Shown here: positions 29,260-40,268 of the stretch, piece by piece
Layout of the letters: the number at the start of each line of letters is the position of its first letter
Numbering within the stretch: position 1 is the stretch's first letter
Assembly: GCF_007126775.1 (NCBI RefSeq)
Contig: NZ_SLAP01000052.1
Span: 1-64,000 of the forward strand
Origin: Cecembia sp.
GTDB taxonomy: Bacteria; Bacteroidota; Bacteroidia; Cytophagales; Cyclobacteriaceae
Direction: 5' to 3'
Length of the DNA: 64,000 nt
Translations under genes and position numbers: made by a program
The notes under the pieces: model-generated
What the model saw: the letters and a program-made list of their open reading frames with translations, nothing else
The model's database searches: none
What the model was told of the DNA's origin: nothing

Positions 29260-30990
29260 GTGAAAATCAATTTAAAATATTCTTTCCTCCTTACTCTGGT
29301 CATTGTGGTGGTATTTCCAGCCATTGCGCAGAAAAATCTTTCCCGTAAAGAGAAAAAAGAGCAAAACCGTGAAGCATTGGCTTCCAGATTATTTATTGAT
29401 GGCCAAAGGTATCTGATGTTGGAAGATGTTGATCGGGCTTATTTTTATTTTCAAAAAGCCAGGGAGCTAAGACCAGATGATGCCGCAGTAAATTTTAAAC
29501 TTGCAGAAATCCTGCTTCGTGTCAACAGAGTAGATGATGCTATGGAGTACGGAATGCGTGCAGTGGAGGCAGATCCTGAAAATAAATATTACAATTTGGT
29601 AATGGCAGAGGCCTTTACAAAACAAGGAGAACTTGAAAAAGCAGCCCAGATTTTAGAAAATCTAATGGAGAACTCTGATGAAAATCAGAACTACATCCTT
29701 GATTTGGCATCCCTTTACCTTTCATTGGGGGATTCTGATAAGGCCTTGGAAGCCCTTAACCGCGCAGAAGATTTTTATGGAATTGCTGAACAGCTAACCC
29801 TTCAAAAACAAAGAATATATCTTAGAAAAAATAACCTGAATGCAGCGATAAAAGAAGGAGAAAAACTTATTGAAGCGCATCCTGGCAATTCCCAATATGT
29901 ACTCAGTCTGGTAGAAATTCTTTTTAACAATGGCAGGACAAACCAAGCATTAGAATTGGTCAATCAATCCTTGGAAGCATACCCCAATCAAGGAGACCTT
30001 CAGCTTGCTGCTTATGCACTTTATAAAGATATTGGAGAAATTGATAGAGCAGAAACCCTGATGTTGCAGGCATTTTCCAATGTGGATTTAGAGGGCAAGG
30101 TAAAAGCAGAAGCATTTGGGGAAGTTCTAAGAGAACCTAAGACAGTAAGAAGGGATTCACTTATGAACCGTCTGGAAAAAAGAATGATGGCCATAAATGG
30201 AGACGATCCTGAAGTGCTTGCTGTTTTGGCAGATAGATTAATGATCAATAACCAAGTTGAAGAAGCCTTAGCGTTATATGAAAAATCTGTTAATATCAGT
30301 CCGGCCAATGCGCAAGTATTACAGGCAGTGATCACTACCAAGTTTGAGATGCAAAGTGATTTCGCGGAAATTGAAAATTACACAGAAGTCGCAGTAGATG
30401 AGCATCCGGAGCGGGCTGAATTTTGGTTTTTTGATGGTACGGCCAAACTGGCCCAGAAAAAAGGAGAGGAAGCTGAAGTATCATTTTTGAAATCACTTGA
30501 GGTCAATAGGGGAAGAAATAAACAATTGGATTTACTGGTAAAAGCCTCATTGGGCGACACTTACCACATGATAGGGAAAAAGACAGAGGCTTTTGAGAAA
30601 TATGAACAGGTCCTTGCGAGTAAACCTGAAGACGAACATGTGCTGAATAACTATGCTTACTTTCTCTCACTATCCAAAAAGGATCTTGAGAAGGCCAGAT
30701 CCATGTCAGAAAACCTGGTAAAAAGATTTCCCAATAACTCCACCTATTTGGATACCCATGCCTGGGTATTATTCCAATTACAGGATTATGAAAATGCTAA
30801 AATATTTATGGAAAAGGCATTGGAAAATGAAGATAAACCAAGCGGTGTAATGCTTGAGCATTATGGAGATATTTTATATCATTTGGGGAATAGAAGTGAA
30901 GCCATCAGTTTTTGGAAGCAAGCCGAGGGTGGAGATGAGACTTCCGAGTTTTTATTAAAGAAGATCAAGGATCAAAAATATTATGATTAA
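29260..30990 (+). CDS. Tetratricopeptide repeat protein
   Basis: Signal peptide from GTG 29260 (VKINLKYSFLLTLVIVVVFPAIAQ) and multiple TPRs. Confidence 0.85.
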   Translation: MKINLKYSFLLTLVIVVVFPAIAQKNLSRKEKKEQNREALASRLFIDGQRYLMLEDVDRAYFYFQKARELRPDDAAVNFKLAEILLRVNRVDDAMEYGMRAVEADPENKYYNLVMAEAFTKQGELEKAAQILENLMENSDENQNYILDLASLYLSLGDSDKALEALNRAEDFYGIAEQLTLQKQRIYLRKNNLNAAIKEGEKLIEAHPGNSQYVLSLVEILFNNGRTNQALELVNQSLEAYPNQGDLQLAAYALYKDIGEIDRAETLMLQAFSNVDLEGKVKAEAFGEVLREPKTVRRDSLMNRLEKRMMAINGDDPEVLAVLADRLMINNQVEEALALYEKSVNISPANAQVLQAVITTKFEMQSDFAEIENYTEVAVDEHPERAEFWFFDGTAKLAQKKGEEAEVSFLKSLEVNRGRNKQLDLLVKASLGDTYHMIGKKTEAFEKYEQVLASKPEDEHVLNNYAYFLSLSKKDLEKARSMSENLVKRFPNNSTYLDTHAWVLFQLQDYENAKIFMEKALENEDKPSGVMLEHYGDILYHLGNRSEAISFWKQAEGGDETSEFLLKKIKDQKYYD

Positions 30991-31720
30991 AAAGTTTTTT
31001 GGGGCAATGATCATTCTTGCCTTCATATTTGGGGGCTGTGCCAAAAGACCTAATTTGTATACCTCAGATGAAGTAATGCAGGAATTTGATCCTGCTTACC
31101 TGGATTTTAATTATTTGTCCGCTAGGGGAAGGATAGTTATTGAAGAAGCCAGTGGAAAGACCACAAGGGGCACCATAAATTTTAGGGCAAAGAAGGACAG
31201 TATTATTTGGTTCAGTGTAACCCCTGGCTTGGGTTTAGAAGCATTTAGGGGAGTCATTACAAAGGATAAAGTCAGATTGAAGGACCGTTTGAACGGAGAA
31301 GATATTAATATGAGCTTTATCGAAATCACTGACCGTTATGATCTGAAATTATCCTTGGAACTGCTACAAAACCTGATGTATGCAAATGTGCCCAATGAGT
31401 TTAGTTATAGAGATAGGTTGATCAGGGTAGGACAATATTTTGAACTGACACAGGCGCGGGACGGAATAAGGTATCATTCAAGGGTCAGTACACGGCATGG
31501 CAAGGTGCAGGAATTGACTAGTACCTCTATGTTGGATAAGGGAGGGCTTCTAGCCAATTATCCCGTTTTCGAAGATGTGGAAGGTCAACCTTTTCCCAAT
31601 AAAATGCTACTTAAACTTTCTTACAATTCTCCCGAAGGTACTCAGGTAGCTATTGTAAATCTGGAAATGACAAAAGTAGAATTTTCCCCCTATCCTTTAA
31701 ATTTCCCTTTTCAATTTTAG
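30983..31720 (+). CDS. DUF4292 domain-containing lipoprotein
   Basis: FIFGGCAKRP lipobox; LolA/LolB-like strand pattern; conserved position between TPR and EnvC-like genes. Confidence 0.75.
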   Translation: MIKKFFGAMIILAFIFGGCAKRPNLYTSDEVMQEFDPAYLDFNYLSARGRIVIEEASGKTTRGTINFRAKKDSIIWFSVTPGLGLEAFRGVITKDKVRLKDRLNGEDINMSFIEITDRYDLKLSLELLQNLMYANVPNEFSYRDRLIRVGQYFELTQARDGIRYHSRVSTRHGKVQELTSTSMLDKGGLLANYPVFEDVEGQPFPNKMLLKLSYNSPEGTQVAIVNLEMTKVEFSPYPLNFPFQF

Positions 31721-31724
31721 GGTT

Positions 31725-32969
31725 ATGAATAAGCTTAAGGTCATAGGGTTATTGGTTTTGATGCTAGGGGCAATCGCCTTACAGGATACCCATGCCCAAA
31801 CCCGCAAGACCAGGGCGCAGATTGAGAAAGAAAAAGCAGATATTCAAAAAAAACTGCTTGAATTTGATCAGATTCTCAAAAAAACTGCGGAATCAAAAAG
31901 GGTTTCTGTCGGGCAGCTCAATGCTGTAAACCAACAACTTCAAAATCGCATTAATTATATCAACACACTCAACCGAGAAATGAGGTTGTTGGAAACAGAA
32001 ATCAAAGAAACGGAAAATAGGATTACGGCACTTGAAAAGGAATTAAAGAACCTTAAGAAGGAATATTCGGATATGGTCTACACCTCATCCAAGCTCAATC
32101 AAGGCACCACCATGACAGCTTTTGTTTTTAGTTCAGAGACCTTTAAGCAGTTTTTTATGAGGCTAAGGTACCTGAAGCAGTATGCCGATGCCCGCAAGAA
32201 GCAAGTTGAGCAAATAGAAAAGGTTTCCGTTGAACTGATCGGTCAGAGGAACAGTTTAAATGATAAGAGCTTAGAATTGAGGGCTGTATTGAGTCAAGAG
32301 CAACAGCAAAAACAACAACTCGATAAAGCTAAGTCAGAACAGCAACGAATTGTGAATAGCCTGAATCAACAGGAACAGGAGCTCAGGAAACAGATTGCTG
32401 CGGCCAAAAAACAACAGGAAAACCTGAATCGCATGCTTCGTGAGATCATTGAAGAGGATCGGAAAAAAGCAGAGGCGGCCGCAAAAAGATCAAGTTCAAC
32501 AGCCAATAAGGCATCAGGAAGCAGCATACCGCTTACTCCAGAGGCTGCGGCATTGTCCAGTTCCTTTTCAAGCAATAGAGGTAAACTCCCTTGGCCAGTA
32601 GAAAGTGGATTTATCTCCAGACCTTTTGGTACCCATCCCCACCCAACCTTAAAGGGGATTACAGAGGACAATGATGGGGTAGATATCCAAACAGCTCCCA
32701 ATGCCAACGTGAGGGCTGTATTTGATGGGGAAGTTATCAAAATAGGTACAATTCCTGGTTATGGAGGTACTATTGTGGTCAGGCATGGAGAGTATTACAC
32801 TATGTACAGTAAGCTTAAGGTAATTTCCGTGAAATCAGGAGAAAAGGTCAAAGCCAAACAGGTTTTGGGACAAGTGTATACCAATCGGGAAGGTGTTGCG
32901 GAAGTCCATTTTGAAACATGGAAAGGACTGCAACCAATGAATCCATCTATTTGGCTTGCAGGTCAATAA
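31725..32969 (+). CDS. Murein hydrolase activator EnvC-like (coiled coil + M23/LytM)
   Basis: Long coiled coil, LPWPVESGFISRPFGTHPHP, VRHGEYYTMYSKL, VHFETWKG. Confidence 0.9.
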   Translation: MNKLKVIGLLVLMLGAIALQDTHAQTRKTRAQIEKEKADIQKKLLEFDQILKKTAESKRVSVGQLNAVNQQLQNRINYINTLNREMRLLETEIKETENRITALEKELKNLKKEYSDMVYTSSKLNQGTTMTAFVFSSETFKQFFMRLRYLKQYADARKKQVEQIEKVSVELIGQRNSLNDKSLELRAVLSQEQQQKQQLDKAKSEQQRIVNSLNQQEQELRKQIAAAKKQQENLNRMLREIIEEDRKKAEAAAKRSSSTANKASGSSIPLTPEAAALSSSFSSNRGKLPWPVESGFISRPFGTHPHPTLKGITEDNDGVDIQTAPNANVRAVFDGEVIKIGTIPGYGGTIVVRHGEYYTMYSKLKVISVKSGEKVKAKQVLGQVYTNREGVAEVHFETWKGLQPMNPSIWLAGQ

Positions 32970-33081
32970 AACAAATAATTCGTATATTTATAAAAAAACA
33001 GGGATATAGATGACGTAATCCTTTGCGATAGCGTTGTACAAGTATATCTTTGTAACAATTCATCATTTAAATTATACCAAC

Positions 33082-33285
33082 ATGACAACATTGGGTTTCT
33101 TTCAAAATATGGGTGGAGGATCAATTATCCTTATCATCTTAGTGATTCTTCTGCTTTTTGGAGCCAAGAGAATCCCGGAACTGGCAAGAGGGCTTGGGAG
33201 AGGTATTAGGGAGTTTAAAGACGCCACTAAAGAAATTCAGGAAGACCTTGAAGAAGGACTGAAGGAAAAAAAGAAAAAAGACTAA
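33082..33285 (+). CDS. tatA: Sec-independent protein translocase TatA/E
   Basis: LLLFGAKRIPELARGLGRGIREFKDATKE. Confidence 0.92.
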   Translation: MTTLGFFQNMGGGSIILIILVILLLFGAKRIPELARGLGRGIREFKDATKEIQEDLEEGLKEKKKKD

Positions 33286-33306
33286 ACGGAACCAAAGAGC
33301 GACACC

Positions 33307-34737
33307 TTGGAAAAATTCCTTTCATTTGACGACATTAAAAAGTCGCTTGAAAATAGGGAAACCGATTGTAAAGCGATTGTAAATTATTACTTAAACAATA
33401 TCAAGACGAAGGCGCATCTCAACGCCTTCGTTGAAGTTTATGAGGAATCTGCTTTGCAGCAGGCTGCTCAAGTGGACAGTAAAATTGCTTCCGGAAAAGC
33501 GGGGAAATTGGCGGGTATGGTCATAGGCATCAAAGATGTGCTGGTTTATAGAGACCATGAAGTTAATGCCTCCAGCAAAATTCTGGACGGTTTTGTTTCC
33601 CAATTTACAGCCACAGCTATTCAAAGGCTGATCGAAGAAGATGCCATCATCATTGGCAGACTCAACTGTGATGAGTTTGGCATGGGGAGTTCCAATGAAA
33701 ATTCTGTTCATGGGAAAGTGCTGAACGCCGCTGATGAAAACCGAGTACCAGGAGGTTCCTCCGGTGGATCCGCAGTTGCTGTTCAGGCCAATTTATGTAC
33801 GGTTTCCTTAGGAACTGATACCGGTGGTTCTGTAAGGCAGCCAGCTGCATTTACAGGTTTGATTGGTATTAAACCCACCTATTCAAGGGTTTCAAGATGG
33901 GGATTGATAGCCTACGCTTCCTCATTTGACACCATTGGGGTTTTTTCCCGCAATGTAAAAGACAATGCCCTGGTTATGGAAATTATGGCAGGTCCGGATA
34001 ACTTTGACAGTACAGCATCCAAAAAGCCTGTTCCTCATTATTCGGAATTGCTTCATTTTGACAAGAGAGCTAAAATCGCCTATCTTAAAGAAACACTGGA
34101 ATCTCCGGCACTTCAGCAAGAAATCAAAGCTAACACATTGGCGGTGCTGGAGAAATTAAAGCAGGAGGGACATGAAGTGGAAGAAGTTCAGTTTCCTTTG
34201 TTAAAATATGTACTCCCAACCTACTACATCCTTACCACTGCTGAGGCAAGTTCCAACCTTTCAAGATTCGATGGCGTAAAATATGGATACAGAAGTCCAA
34301 ACGTTCATAACTTGGAAAGCATGTATAAAAAAACAAGGTCAGAAGGTTTTGGTGAGGAGGTAAAGAGGAGAATCATGTTAGGTACTTTTGTTTTAAGTGC
34401 AAGTTATTATGATGCTTACTTTACCAAAGCACAAAAAGTTAGAAGATTGATCAAAGAATATACAGAAAATTTGCTGTCAAAATACGATTATATTGTTCTT
34501 CCGACAACGCCTTCAACAGCTTTTAAGTTTGGGGAGCATAGCAACGATCCTGTAGCCATGTATCTTGAGGATTTATTTACCGTACAGGCATCGGTTTCCG
34601 GTGTTCCTTCGTTATCCTTACCAAATGGAACCGACAGCAAAGGTTTACCTATTGGCATTCAAATTATGGCCAACTCATTTAAAGAGGCTGAATTGTATGC
34701 TTTTGGGAACTACTTGATGGATTTAAACAGTAATTGA
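33307..34737 (+). CDS. gatA: Asp-tRNA(Asn)/Glu-tRNA(Gln) amidotransferase subunit A (TTG start)
   Basis: GIKDV, GRLNCDEFGMGSSNENS, GGSSGGSAVAV amidase signature, GTDTGGSVRQPAA. Confidence 0.95.
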   Translation: MEKFLSFDDIKKSLENRETDCKAIVNYYLNNIKTKAHLNAFVEVYEESALQQAAQVDSKIASGKAGKLAGMVIGIKDVLVYRDHEVNASSKILDGFVSQFTATAIQRLIEEDAIIIGRLNCDEFGMGSSNENSVHGKVLNAADENRVPGGSSGGSAVAVQANLCTVSLGTDTGGSVRQPAAFTGLIGIKPTYSRVSRWGLIAYASSFDTIGVFSRNVKDNALVMEIMAGPDNFDSTASKKPVPHYSELLHFDKRAKIAYLKETLESPALQQEIKANTLAVLEKLKQEGHEVEEVQFPLLKYVLPTYYILTTAEASSNLSRFDGVKYGYRSPNVHNLESMYKKTRSEGFGEEVKRRIMLGTFVLSASYYDAYFTKAQKVRRLIKEYTENLLSKYDYIVLPTTPSTAFKFGEHSNDPVAMYLEDLFTVQASVSGVPSLSLPNGTDSKGLPIGIQIMANSFKEAELYAFGNYLMDLNSN

Positions 34738-34747
34738 TAACATATAA

Positions 34748-36175
34748 GTGTACCTGATCATGAAAATGAAAACCATCACTAACTCGTTCATAGCCATATT
34801 GATCTTTTTGGTCAACGGAGTTACTTTTGGTCAGGAAATTTACTTGTATAACAATGCTTCTATTGAAGAAGAGACCATTTCACCCACTTATCAATTTGAT
34901 TATATACCTGATTTCACTTATGATGAAGTGGCGAGAAAAATCCGGAAAATGGAAACCGGAATGCCTTTTGAGTTGAATGATAGGATTTTTTCCTTTATCA
35001 ATTATTTCGTGGTCCGTAATAGGGAATATACCAAGATGGTCCTTCAGAGAAAAGACGTTTTCTTTCCTCTTTTTGAAAGTACACTTGCCGCGCATGACAT
35101 GCCTGATGAGATCAAATACCTTTCAATTATAGAGTCCGGATTAAATCCCAGAGCAAGATCAAGGGTAGGTGCGATGGGTCTATGGCAATTTATGCCAGCC
35201 ACAGGTAAAATGTATAACCTATACGTAAATTCTGATATTGATGACAGGATGGATCCAGAGCTTTCTACAGAGGCTGCGGCAAAGTATTTAAAATCCTTAT
35301 ACCGCATGTTTGGAGATTGGGAAGTGGCACTTGCAGCCTATAATTGTGGTCCCGGAAATGTAAGAAAAGCCATAAGAAGATCAGGTGGTAAAAAAACTTT
35401 TTGGGAAATTTACAATTATCTTCCAAGAGAAACCAGGGGTTATGTACCTCAATTTCAGGCGATGATTTATGTTCTGAATTATGCAGAAGACCACAACCTT
35501 TTTCTTGAAGAGCCTGTTTATCCAATAGCTTATGACAAAGTCAGGTTCAATCAGGAATTGGATTTGGAGCAATTGGCATATATGACTGGTCTATGCATAG
35601 AAGATCTTGAATCGCTTAATCCTTCTATACAAAACCGGCTGATTCCCGATTCGCACCGGCATATTGCCATTAGGGTCCCTAAATCAAAAGCAAATCTGAT
35701 CACTGAAAATAAAGAAAGCTTTGCAGAAGCTGTAAAATTGACTGATGAAAGGTCGTTGGCCCTGAGAAGCAATAACAAAAACATCAGTCCGCAAATCCCA
35801 AGTAGAACAGTTGCCGTTCCCACAGGAGAAAGGATCACCTATAAAGTCAAATCCGGGGATGTCTTAGGGAAAATAGCTGAGATGCATGGTACAACAGTTA
35901 CCAATATTAAAGATTGGAACAACCTGTCTTCAAATCTAATAAAGGTGGGGCAAACACTCTATATTTACGGAAATAAGAGTGATTCTATAAATAAGAATTT
36001 GGCAGATATTTCAGAAACCAATCCATCGAATCCTAGGGTTTATACAGTTCAGCCTGGAGATTCGCTGTGGTTGATTTCTAAAAAGCTCAATGGTATTACT
36101 GTGGACCAATTGAAAAAGCTCAATAACCTTAATTCCAATCAAATCAAGCCTGGGCAGAAATTAATTATAGGATAA
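34748..36175 (+). CDS. Lytic transglycosylase with LysM repeats (MltD-like)
   Basis: IIESGLNPRARSRVGAMGLWQFMPATGK SLT domain; two C-terminal LysM repeats. Confidence 0.92.
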   Translation: MYLIMKMKTITNSFIAILIFLVNGVTFGQEIYLYNNASIEEETISPTYQFDYIPDFTYDEVARKIRKMETGMPFELNDRIFSFINYFVVRNREYTKMVLQRKDVFFPLFESTLAAHDMPDEIKYLSIIESGLNPRARSRVGAMGLWQFMPATGKMYNLYVNSDIDDRMDPELSTEAAAKYLKSLYRMFGDWEVALAAYNCGPGNVRKAIRRSGGKKTFWEIYNYLPRETRGYVPQFQAMIYVLNYAEDHNLFLEEPVYPIAYDKVRFNQELDLEQLAYMTGLCIEDLESLNPSIQNRLIPDSHRHIAIRVPKSKANLITENKESFAEAVKLTDERSLALRSNNKNISPQIPSRTVAVPTGERITYKVKSGDVLGKIAEMHGTTVTNIKDWNNLSSNLIKVGQTLYIYGNKSDSINKNLADISETNPSNPRVYTVQPGDSLWLISKKLNGITVDQLKKLNNLNSNQIKPGQKLIIG

Positions 36176-36251
36176 CTATTTTCTTAGGAAAATAATTTTT
36201 AATCACTTTATTAATTTCTAAATTGCAAATGCCAAAAAATACGGAGAAGAT

Positions 36252-37355
36252 ATGAAATTCAAAAATAGGGGCTTGGTGATGATGCTGATCATTGCCACCA
36301 TAGGATTTTGGAGTTGTGCGGAGAATGAGGATTCTCAAAACTCCACAAAACCAAAAGCTAGGGGGGCTATAGGTGAAATTATATTAGCCATTGATTCTAC
36401 CAAGTGGGAAGGTCCGGTTGGGCAGACACTCAGGGAGATTTTTCAAGAGGATGTTTCTGGTTTGATCAGGGATGAAAGCATGTTTGATATCCGGAAAGTT
36501 GATCCAAGAGGAATGACGAGAATTTTGAAGATGGCTACCAATATCGTTTATGTGACCACATTTGATGATAAAAAATCGGCGAGTCAGAATATCAATGCTT
36601 TATTTACCAAAGAGGCCAAGGAAAAAGCCAGTAATGATCCTTCCTTGTATATCCTTAGAAATGCAGATGAGTTTGCTGTCGGTCAGGAGGTTGTTTACTT
36701 ATTTGGTAACAATGAAGAGCAGCTGATCCAAAACCTCAAGGATAATAAATCGAAGATACAGAATCTTTTTCAGGTAAGGGAAAGGGGCAGGTTACAGAGA
36801 GCGTTATTGAACAGGAAAAATTCTTCTGCCAAGGTGGCTGGTGAAAATTTAGGATTAAGCATCAATGTTCCAGCTTCTTATCAAATAGTAAAGTCCGAAA
36901 ATAATTTTTTGTGGCTAAGACAACCCACTCCAAGATCAGATAGGCCAGATATCAGTCTCTTTTTCTACGAGACAGACTATGTATCTGAAGAACAGACCTT
37001 TCCTCAGGAAATCTTACAGTTACGAGAAAAGATTACCAAGCAGCATATTTTTGGAGACCCTTCCAATAGGAACTCTTATTTGGTGACAGAGCGTGTATAT
37101 CCCATACCTGTATTTAGTAATTTCAAGATAAACGATAATTTTGCGGTTGAAATCCGGGGAGGTTGGAAAACCAATAACCTCAGCATGGGAGGCTCATTTC
37201 TGGCTTACCTTATTGTGGATGATAAAAATGGAAAGCTGTACTACATGGAAGGCTTTGTTTATTATCCCAATGAGGCCCATAGAGAACCAGTCCGGGAGAT
37301 TGAAACTATTTTACTAGCAACGGAAATTCTCCAAGAACAGGAGGTGTCCAGCTGA
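36252..37355 (+). CDS. DUF4837 family lipoprotein
   Basis: IGFWSCAEN lipobox; ARGAIGEIILAIDSTKWEGPVGQTLREIF. Confidence 0.75.
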   Translation: MKFKNRGLVMMLIIATIGFWSCAENEDSQNSTKPKARGAIGEIILAIDSTKWEGPVGQTLREIFQEDVSGLIRDESMFDIRKVDPRGMTRILKMATNIVYVTTFDDKKSASQNINALFTKEAKEKASNDPSLYILRNADEFAVGQEVVYLFGNNEEQLIQNLKDNKSKIQNLFQVRERGRLQRALLNRKNSSAKVAGENLGLSINVPASYQIVKSENNFLWLRQPTPRSDRPDISLFFYETDYVSEEQTFPQEILQLREKITKQHIFGDPSNRNSYLVTERVYPIPVFSNFKINDNFAVEIRGGWKTNNLSMGGSFLAYLIVDDKNGKLYYMEGFVYYPNEAHREPVREIETILLATEILQEQEVSS

Positions 37356-37377
37356 TACTTAAAACAAATAAACCTAT

Positions 37378-39648
37378 ATGGCCATTAAAATCCGCAAAGA
37401 GGATGCACTGAATTACCATGTGCAGGGGAAACCCGGTAAAATTGAGGTAATCCCAACAAAACCACTTTCCAGCCAGTTAGACCTGGCACTAGCTTACTCA
37501 CCAGGTGTGGCTGAACCTTGCAAAGAAATAGCCAATGATAAAGAAAATGTTTACAAATATACCGCAAAGGGTAATCTTGTAGCTGTAATTTCAAATGGAA
37601 CCGCAGTTTTAGGACTAGGAGATATTGGCCCTGAAGCCTCTAAACCAGTGATGGAAGGCAAAGGTGTACTGTTCAAAAAGTTTGCAGGTATAGATGTTTT
37701 CGATATAGAAATTGATGAAAAAGATCCCCAGAAGCTGATACAAATTATCAAGTCTTTGGAGCCGACATTTGGAGGGGTCAACCTTGAAGATATCAAAGCA
37801 CCTGAGTGTTTTGTGATTGAGGAGACATTGAAGAGGGAAATGAATATACCTGTTATGCATGATGACCAACATGGTACAGCCATCATTTCAGGGGCAGCTT
37901 TGCTTAATGCACTCGAAACTGTAGGTAAAAAAATAGAAGAAATTCAATTGGTGGTGAATGGAGCCGGGGCTTCAGCAGTTTCCTGCACCAAGTTTTATAT
38001 GACTCTTGGTGTAAAGAGAGAGAATATTGTCATGTGTGACAAAGAAGGGGCAATACGGGAGGACCGACCAAAGCTTGATCCAATAAAGCGTGCCTTTGCT
38101 ACAAAAAAGGATGTATATACACTTACGGACGCTTTAGAAGGTGCAGATGTTTTTCTAGGTCTTTCTGCAGGTAATATCATGACCCCTGACCAGATTCTAA
38201 AAATGGCAGAAAACCCCATCGTTTTTGCCCTAGCCAATCCCGATCCGGAAATTGCTTACGATTTAGCCATGTCTACCAGGGATGACCTGATTATGGCCAC
38301 AGGAAGGTCTGATTACCCAAATCAGGTGAACAATGTACTGGGCTTTCCATATATTTTTAGAGGGGCTTTGGATGTAAGGGCTACTTCAATCAATGAAGAA
38401 ATGAAATTGGCTGCCGCTAAAGCCATTGCTGCCCTGGCCAAAGAACCGGTTCCAGATATTGTAAATAAAGCTTATGGTGATACCAAGATGGCTTTTGGGA
38501 GACTTTACTTGATTCCCAAACCCCTAGATACAAGATTGATTACTACAATTGCACCTGCGGTGGCAAAGGCAGCCATGGATTCCGGTGTGGCAAAATATGC
38601 GATTACTGACTGGGAAGCTTATGAGCTTGAATTACAGGAAAGAATTGGTATCGATCAAAGGCTGATGCTAAGGGTTGTAACCAGAGCCAAAAAAGATCCC
38701 AAACGTGTGGTATTTGCAGAAGCGGACAATGTCAAAATCCTGAAGGCAGTTCAGGTATTGCGAGATGAACGTGTGGCTATACCCATTTTGTTAGGCAGAA
38801 AAGAGAAAATATTTAAAATCATCGAGGAAAACCACTTAGACCTTACTGGCGTTACAATCGTCGATCCTTATGAAGATGAAGAAAGGTTACGTCAATATGG
38901 TAATATACTCTTCGAAAAACGCAAGCGCAAAGGTTTGACGCCTCAGGAATGTTTTCGCCTGATGAAAGACCGAAACTATTTTGGATCTATGATGGTAGAA
39001 CTTGGGGAGGCGGATGCCCTGATTTCTGGTCTTACTAAGGATTATCCCAAAACCATTCTACCGGCACTGCACGTCATTGGAGTCAAAAAAGGTATAGATA
39101 GGGTGGCAGGAATGTATATCATGAATACGGATAGAGGGCCTTTCTTCTTCTCGGATACCACAGTAAATGTAGACCCTACTGCAGAACAATTGGTTGAAAT
39201 CGTAGGACTTACTGCCAATGGGGTAAGATTCTTTGACATTGAGCCCAAAGTAGCCATTCTTTCTTATTCTAATTTTGGATCAGCAAAAGGCCAAGTAGCA
39301 AGTAAAACAGCCAAGGCAGCTACGATGGCGAGGGCCAAGTTTCCAGAATTGGTAATTGAAGGAGAAATGCAGGCTAATGTCGCGTTGAATGAGGAAATCC
39401 AAAAAGATAATTATCCTTTCAGTTCGCTGATTGGAAATAAGGCCAATACCTTGATCTTTCCAGACCTTAGTTCTGGCAATATAGCATACAAATTGCTTTC
39501 AGAGCTTGGTAATGCTGAAGCAATCGGGCCCGTTCTTTTGGGAATGAACAAACCAGTGCATATCTTACAGCTTGGTAGTTCCATTCGGGAGATAATCAAC
39601 ATGGTAGCCATTGCGGTCGTTGATGCCCAAACCAAAGAAAACTTATGA
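37378..39648 (+). CDS. maeB: NADP-dependent malic enzyme, malic enzyme-Pta fusion
   Basis: [27 protein letters not shown] plus C-terminal phosphotransacetylase-like domain. Confidence 0.94.
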   Translation: MAIKIRKEDALNYHVQGKPGKIEVIPTKPLSSQLDLALAYSPGVAEPCKEIANDKENVYKYTAKGNLVAVISNGTAVLGLGDIGPEASKPVMEGKGVLFKKFAGIDVFDIEIDEKDPQKLIQIIKSLEPTFGGVNLEDIKAPECFVIEETLKREMNIPVMHDDQHGTAIISGAALLNALETVGKKIEEIQLVVNGAGASAVSCTKFYMTLGVKRENIVMCDKEGAIREDRPKLDPIKRAFATKKDVYTLTDALEGADVFLGLSAGNIMTPDQILKMAENPIVFALANPDPEIAYDLAMSTRDDLIMATGRSDYPNQVNNVLGFPYIFRGALDVRATSINEEMKLAAAKAIAALAKEPVPDIVNKAYGDTKMAFGRLYLIPKPLDTRLITTIAPAVAKAAMDSGVAKYAITDWEAYELELQERIGIDQRLMLRVVTRAKKDPKRVVFAEADNVKILKAVQVLRDERVAIPILLGRKEKIFKIIEENHLDLTGVTIVDPYEDEERLRQYGNILFEKRKRKGLTPQECFRLMKDRNYFGSMMVELGEADALISGLTKDYPKTILPALHVIGVKKGIDRVAGMYIMNTDRGPFFFSDTTVNVDPTAEQLVEIVGLTANGVRFFDIEPKVAILSYSNFGSAKGQVASKTAKAATMARAKFPELVIEGEMQANVALNEEIQKDNYPFSSLIGNKANTLIFPDLSSGNIAYKLLSELGNAEAIGPVLLGMNKPVHILQLGSSIREIINMVAIAVVDAQTKENL

Positions 39649-40244
39649 TTGCATATTTAAAAGGTAAATTATTTTACAAGGACCCCACATTCGTTATTAT
39701 TGATATTTCTGGCGTGGGTTATCATGTCAAAATTTCATTACAGACTTATTCAAAAATCAAAGATGAGGAGCATATTATGCTCCTCACTTATTTGCATATC
39801 AAAGAAGATGCACATACCCTTTTTGGCTTTAAAGAAGAAGGTGAAAAAAGATTATTTTTACATTTGCTGTCAATCTCAGGGGTAGGTCCCAATACTGCCT
39901 TGATGATTTTATCCTCCTTGAGCTCCGATGAACTAGAACTGGCGATTGCCCAAGAGGATTTCCGTACTATACAGAACGTCAAAGGAGTGGGGGCTAAAAC
40001 TGCTCAGAGAATAGTATTGGAGCTGAAGGATAAAATCCAAAAGGAAAGTCTTTTGGATCAATCCCAAGTTCAGGTTGGTTTTATGAAATCAGGCAATAAA
40101 ATCAGAGAAGAAGCGTTACAGGCACTGATTACATTGGGTTTCCCAAAAGCTACTGCGGAAAAAAATATTGCGGCTGTACTGAAAAAAACGGGCTCAGATA
40201 TTTCATTAGAAGAATTAATTAAAGCATCTTTAAAGGCACCTTAA
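39645..40244 (+). CDS. ruvA: Holliday junction branch migration protein RuvA
   Basis: [54 protein letters not shown]. Confidence 0.96.
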   Translation: MIAYLKGKLFYKDPTFVIIDISGVGYHVKISLQTYSKIKDEEHIMLLTYLHIKEDAHTLFGFKEEGEKRLFLHLLSISGVGPNTALMILSSLSSDELELAIAQEDFRTIQNVKGVGAKTAQRIVLELKDKIQKESLLDQSQVQVGFMKSGNKIREEALQALITLGFPKATAEKNIAAVLKKTGSDISLEELIKASLKAP

Positions 40245-40268
40245 TCCACCATTTAAATCTTTGGTCTT

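Noticed and set aside
37378-39648. Malic enzyme-phosphotransacetylase fusion as a novelty
   Set aside because: This fusion is the standard MaeB architecture in many bacteria.
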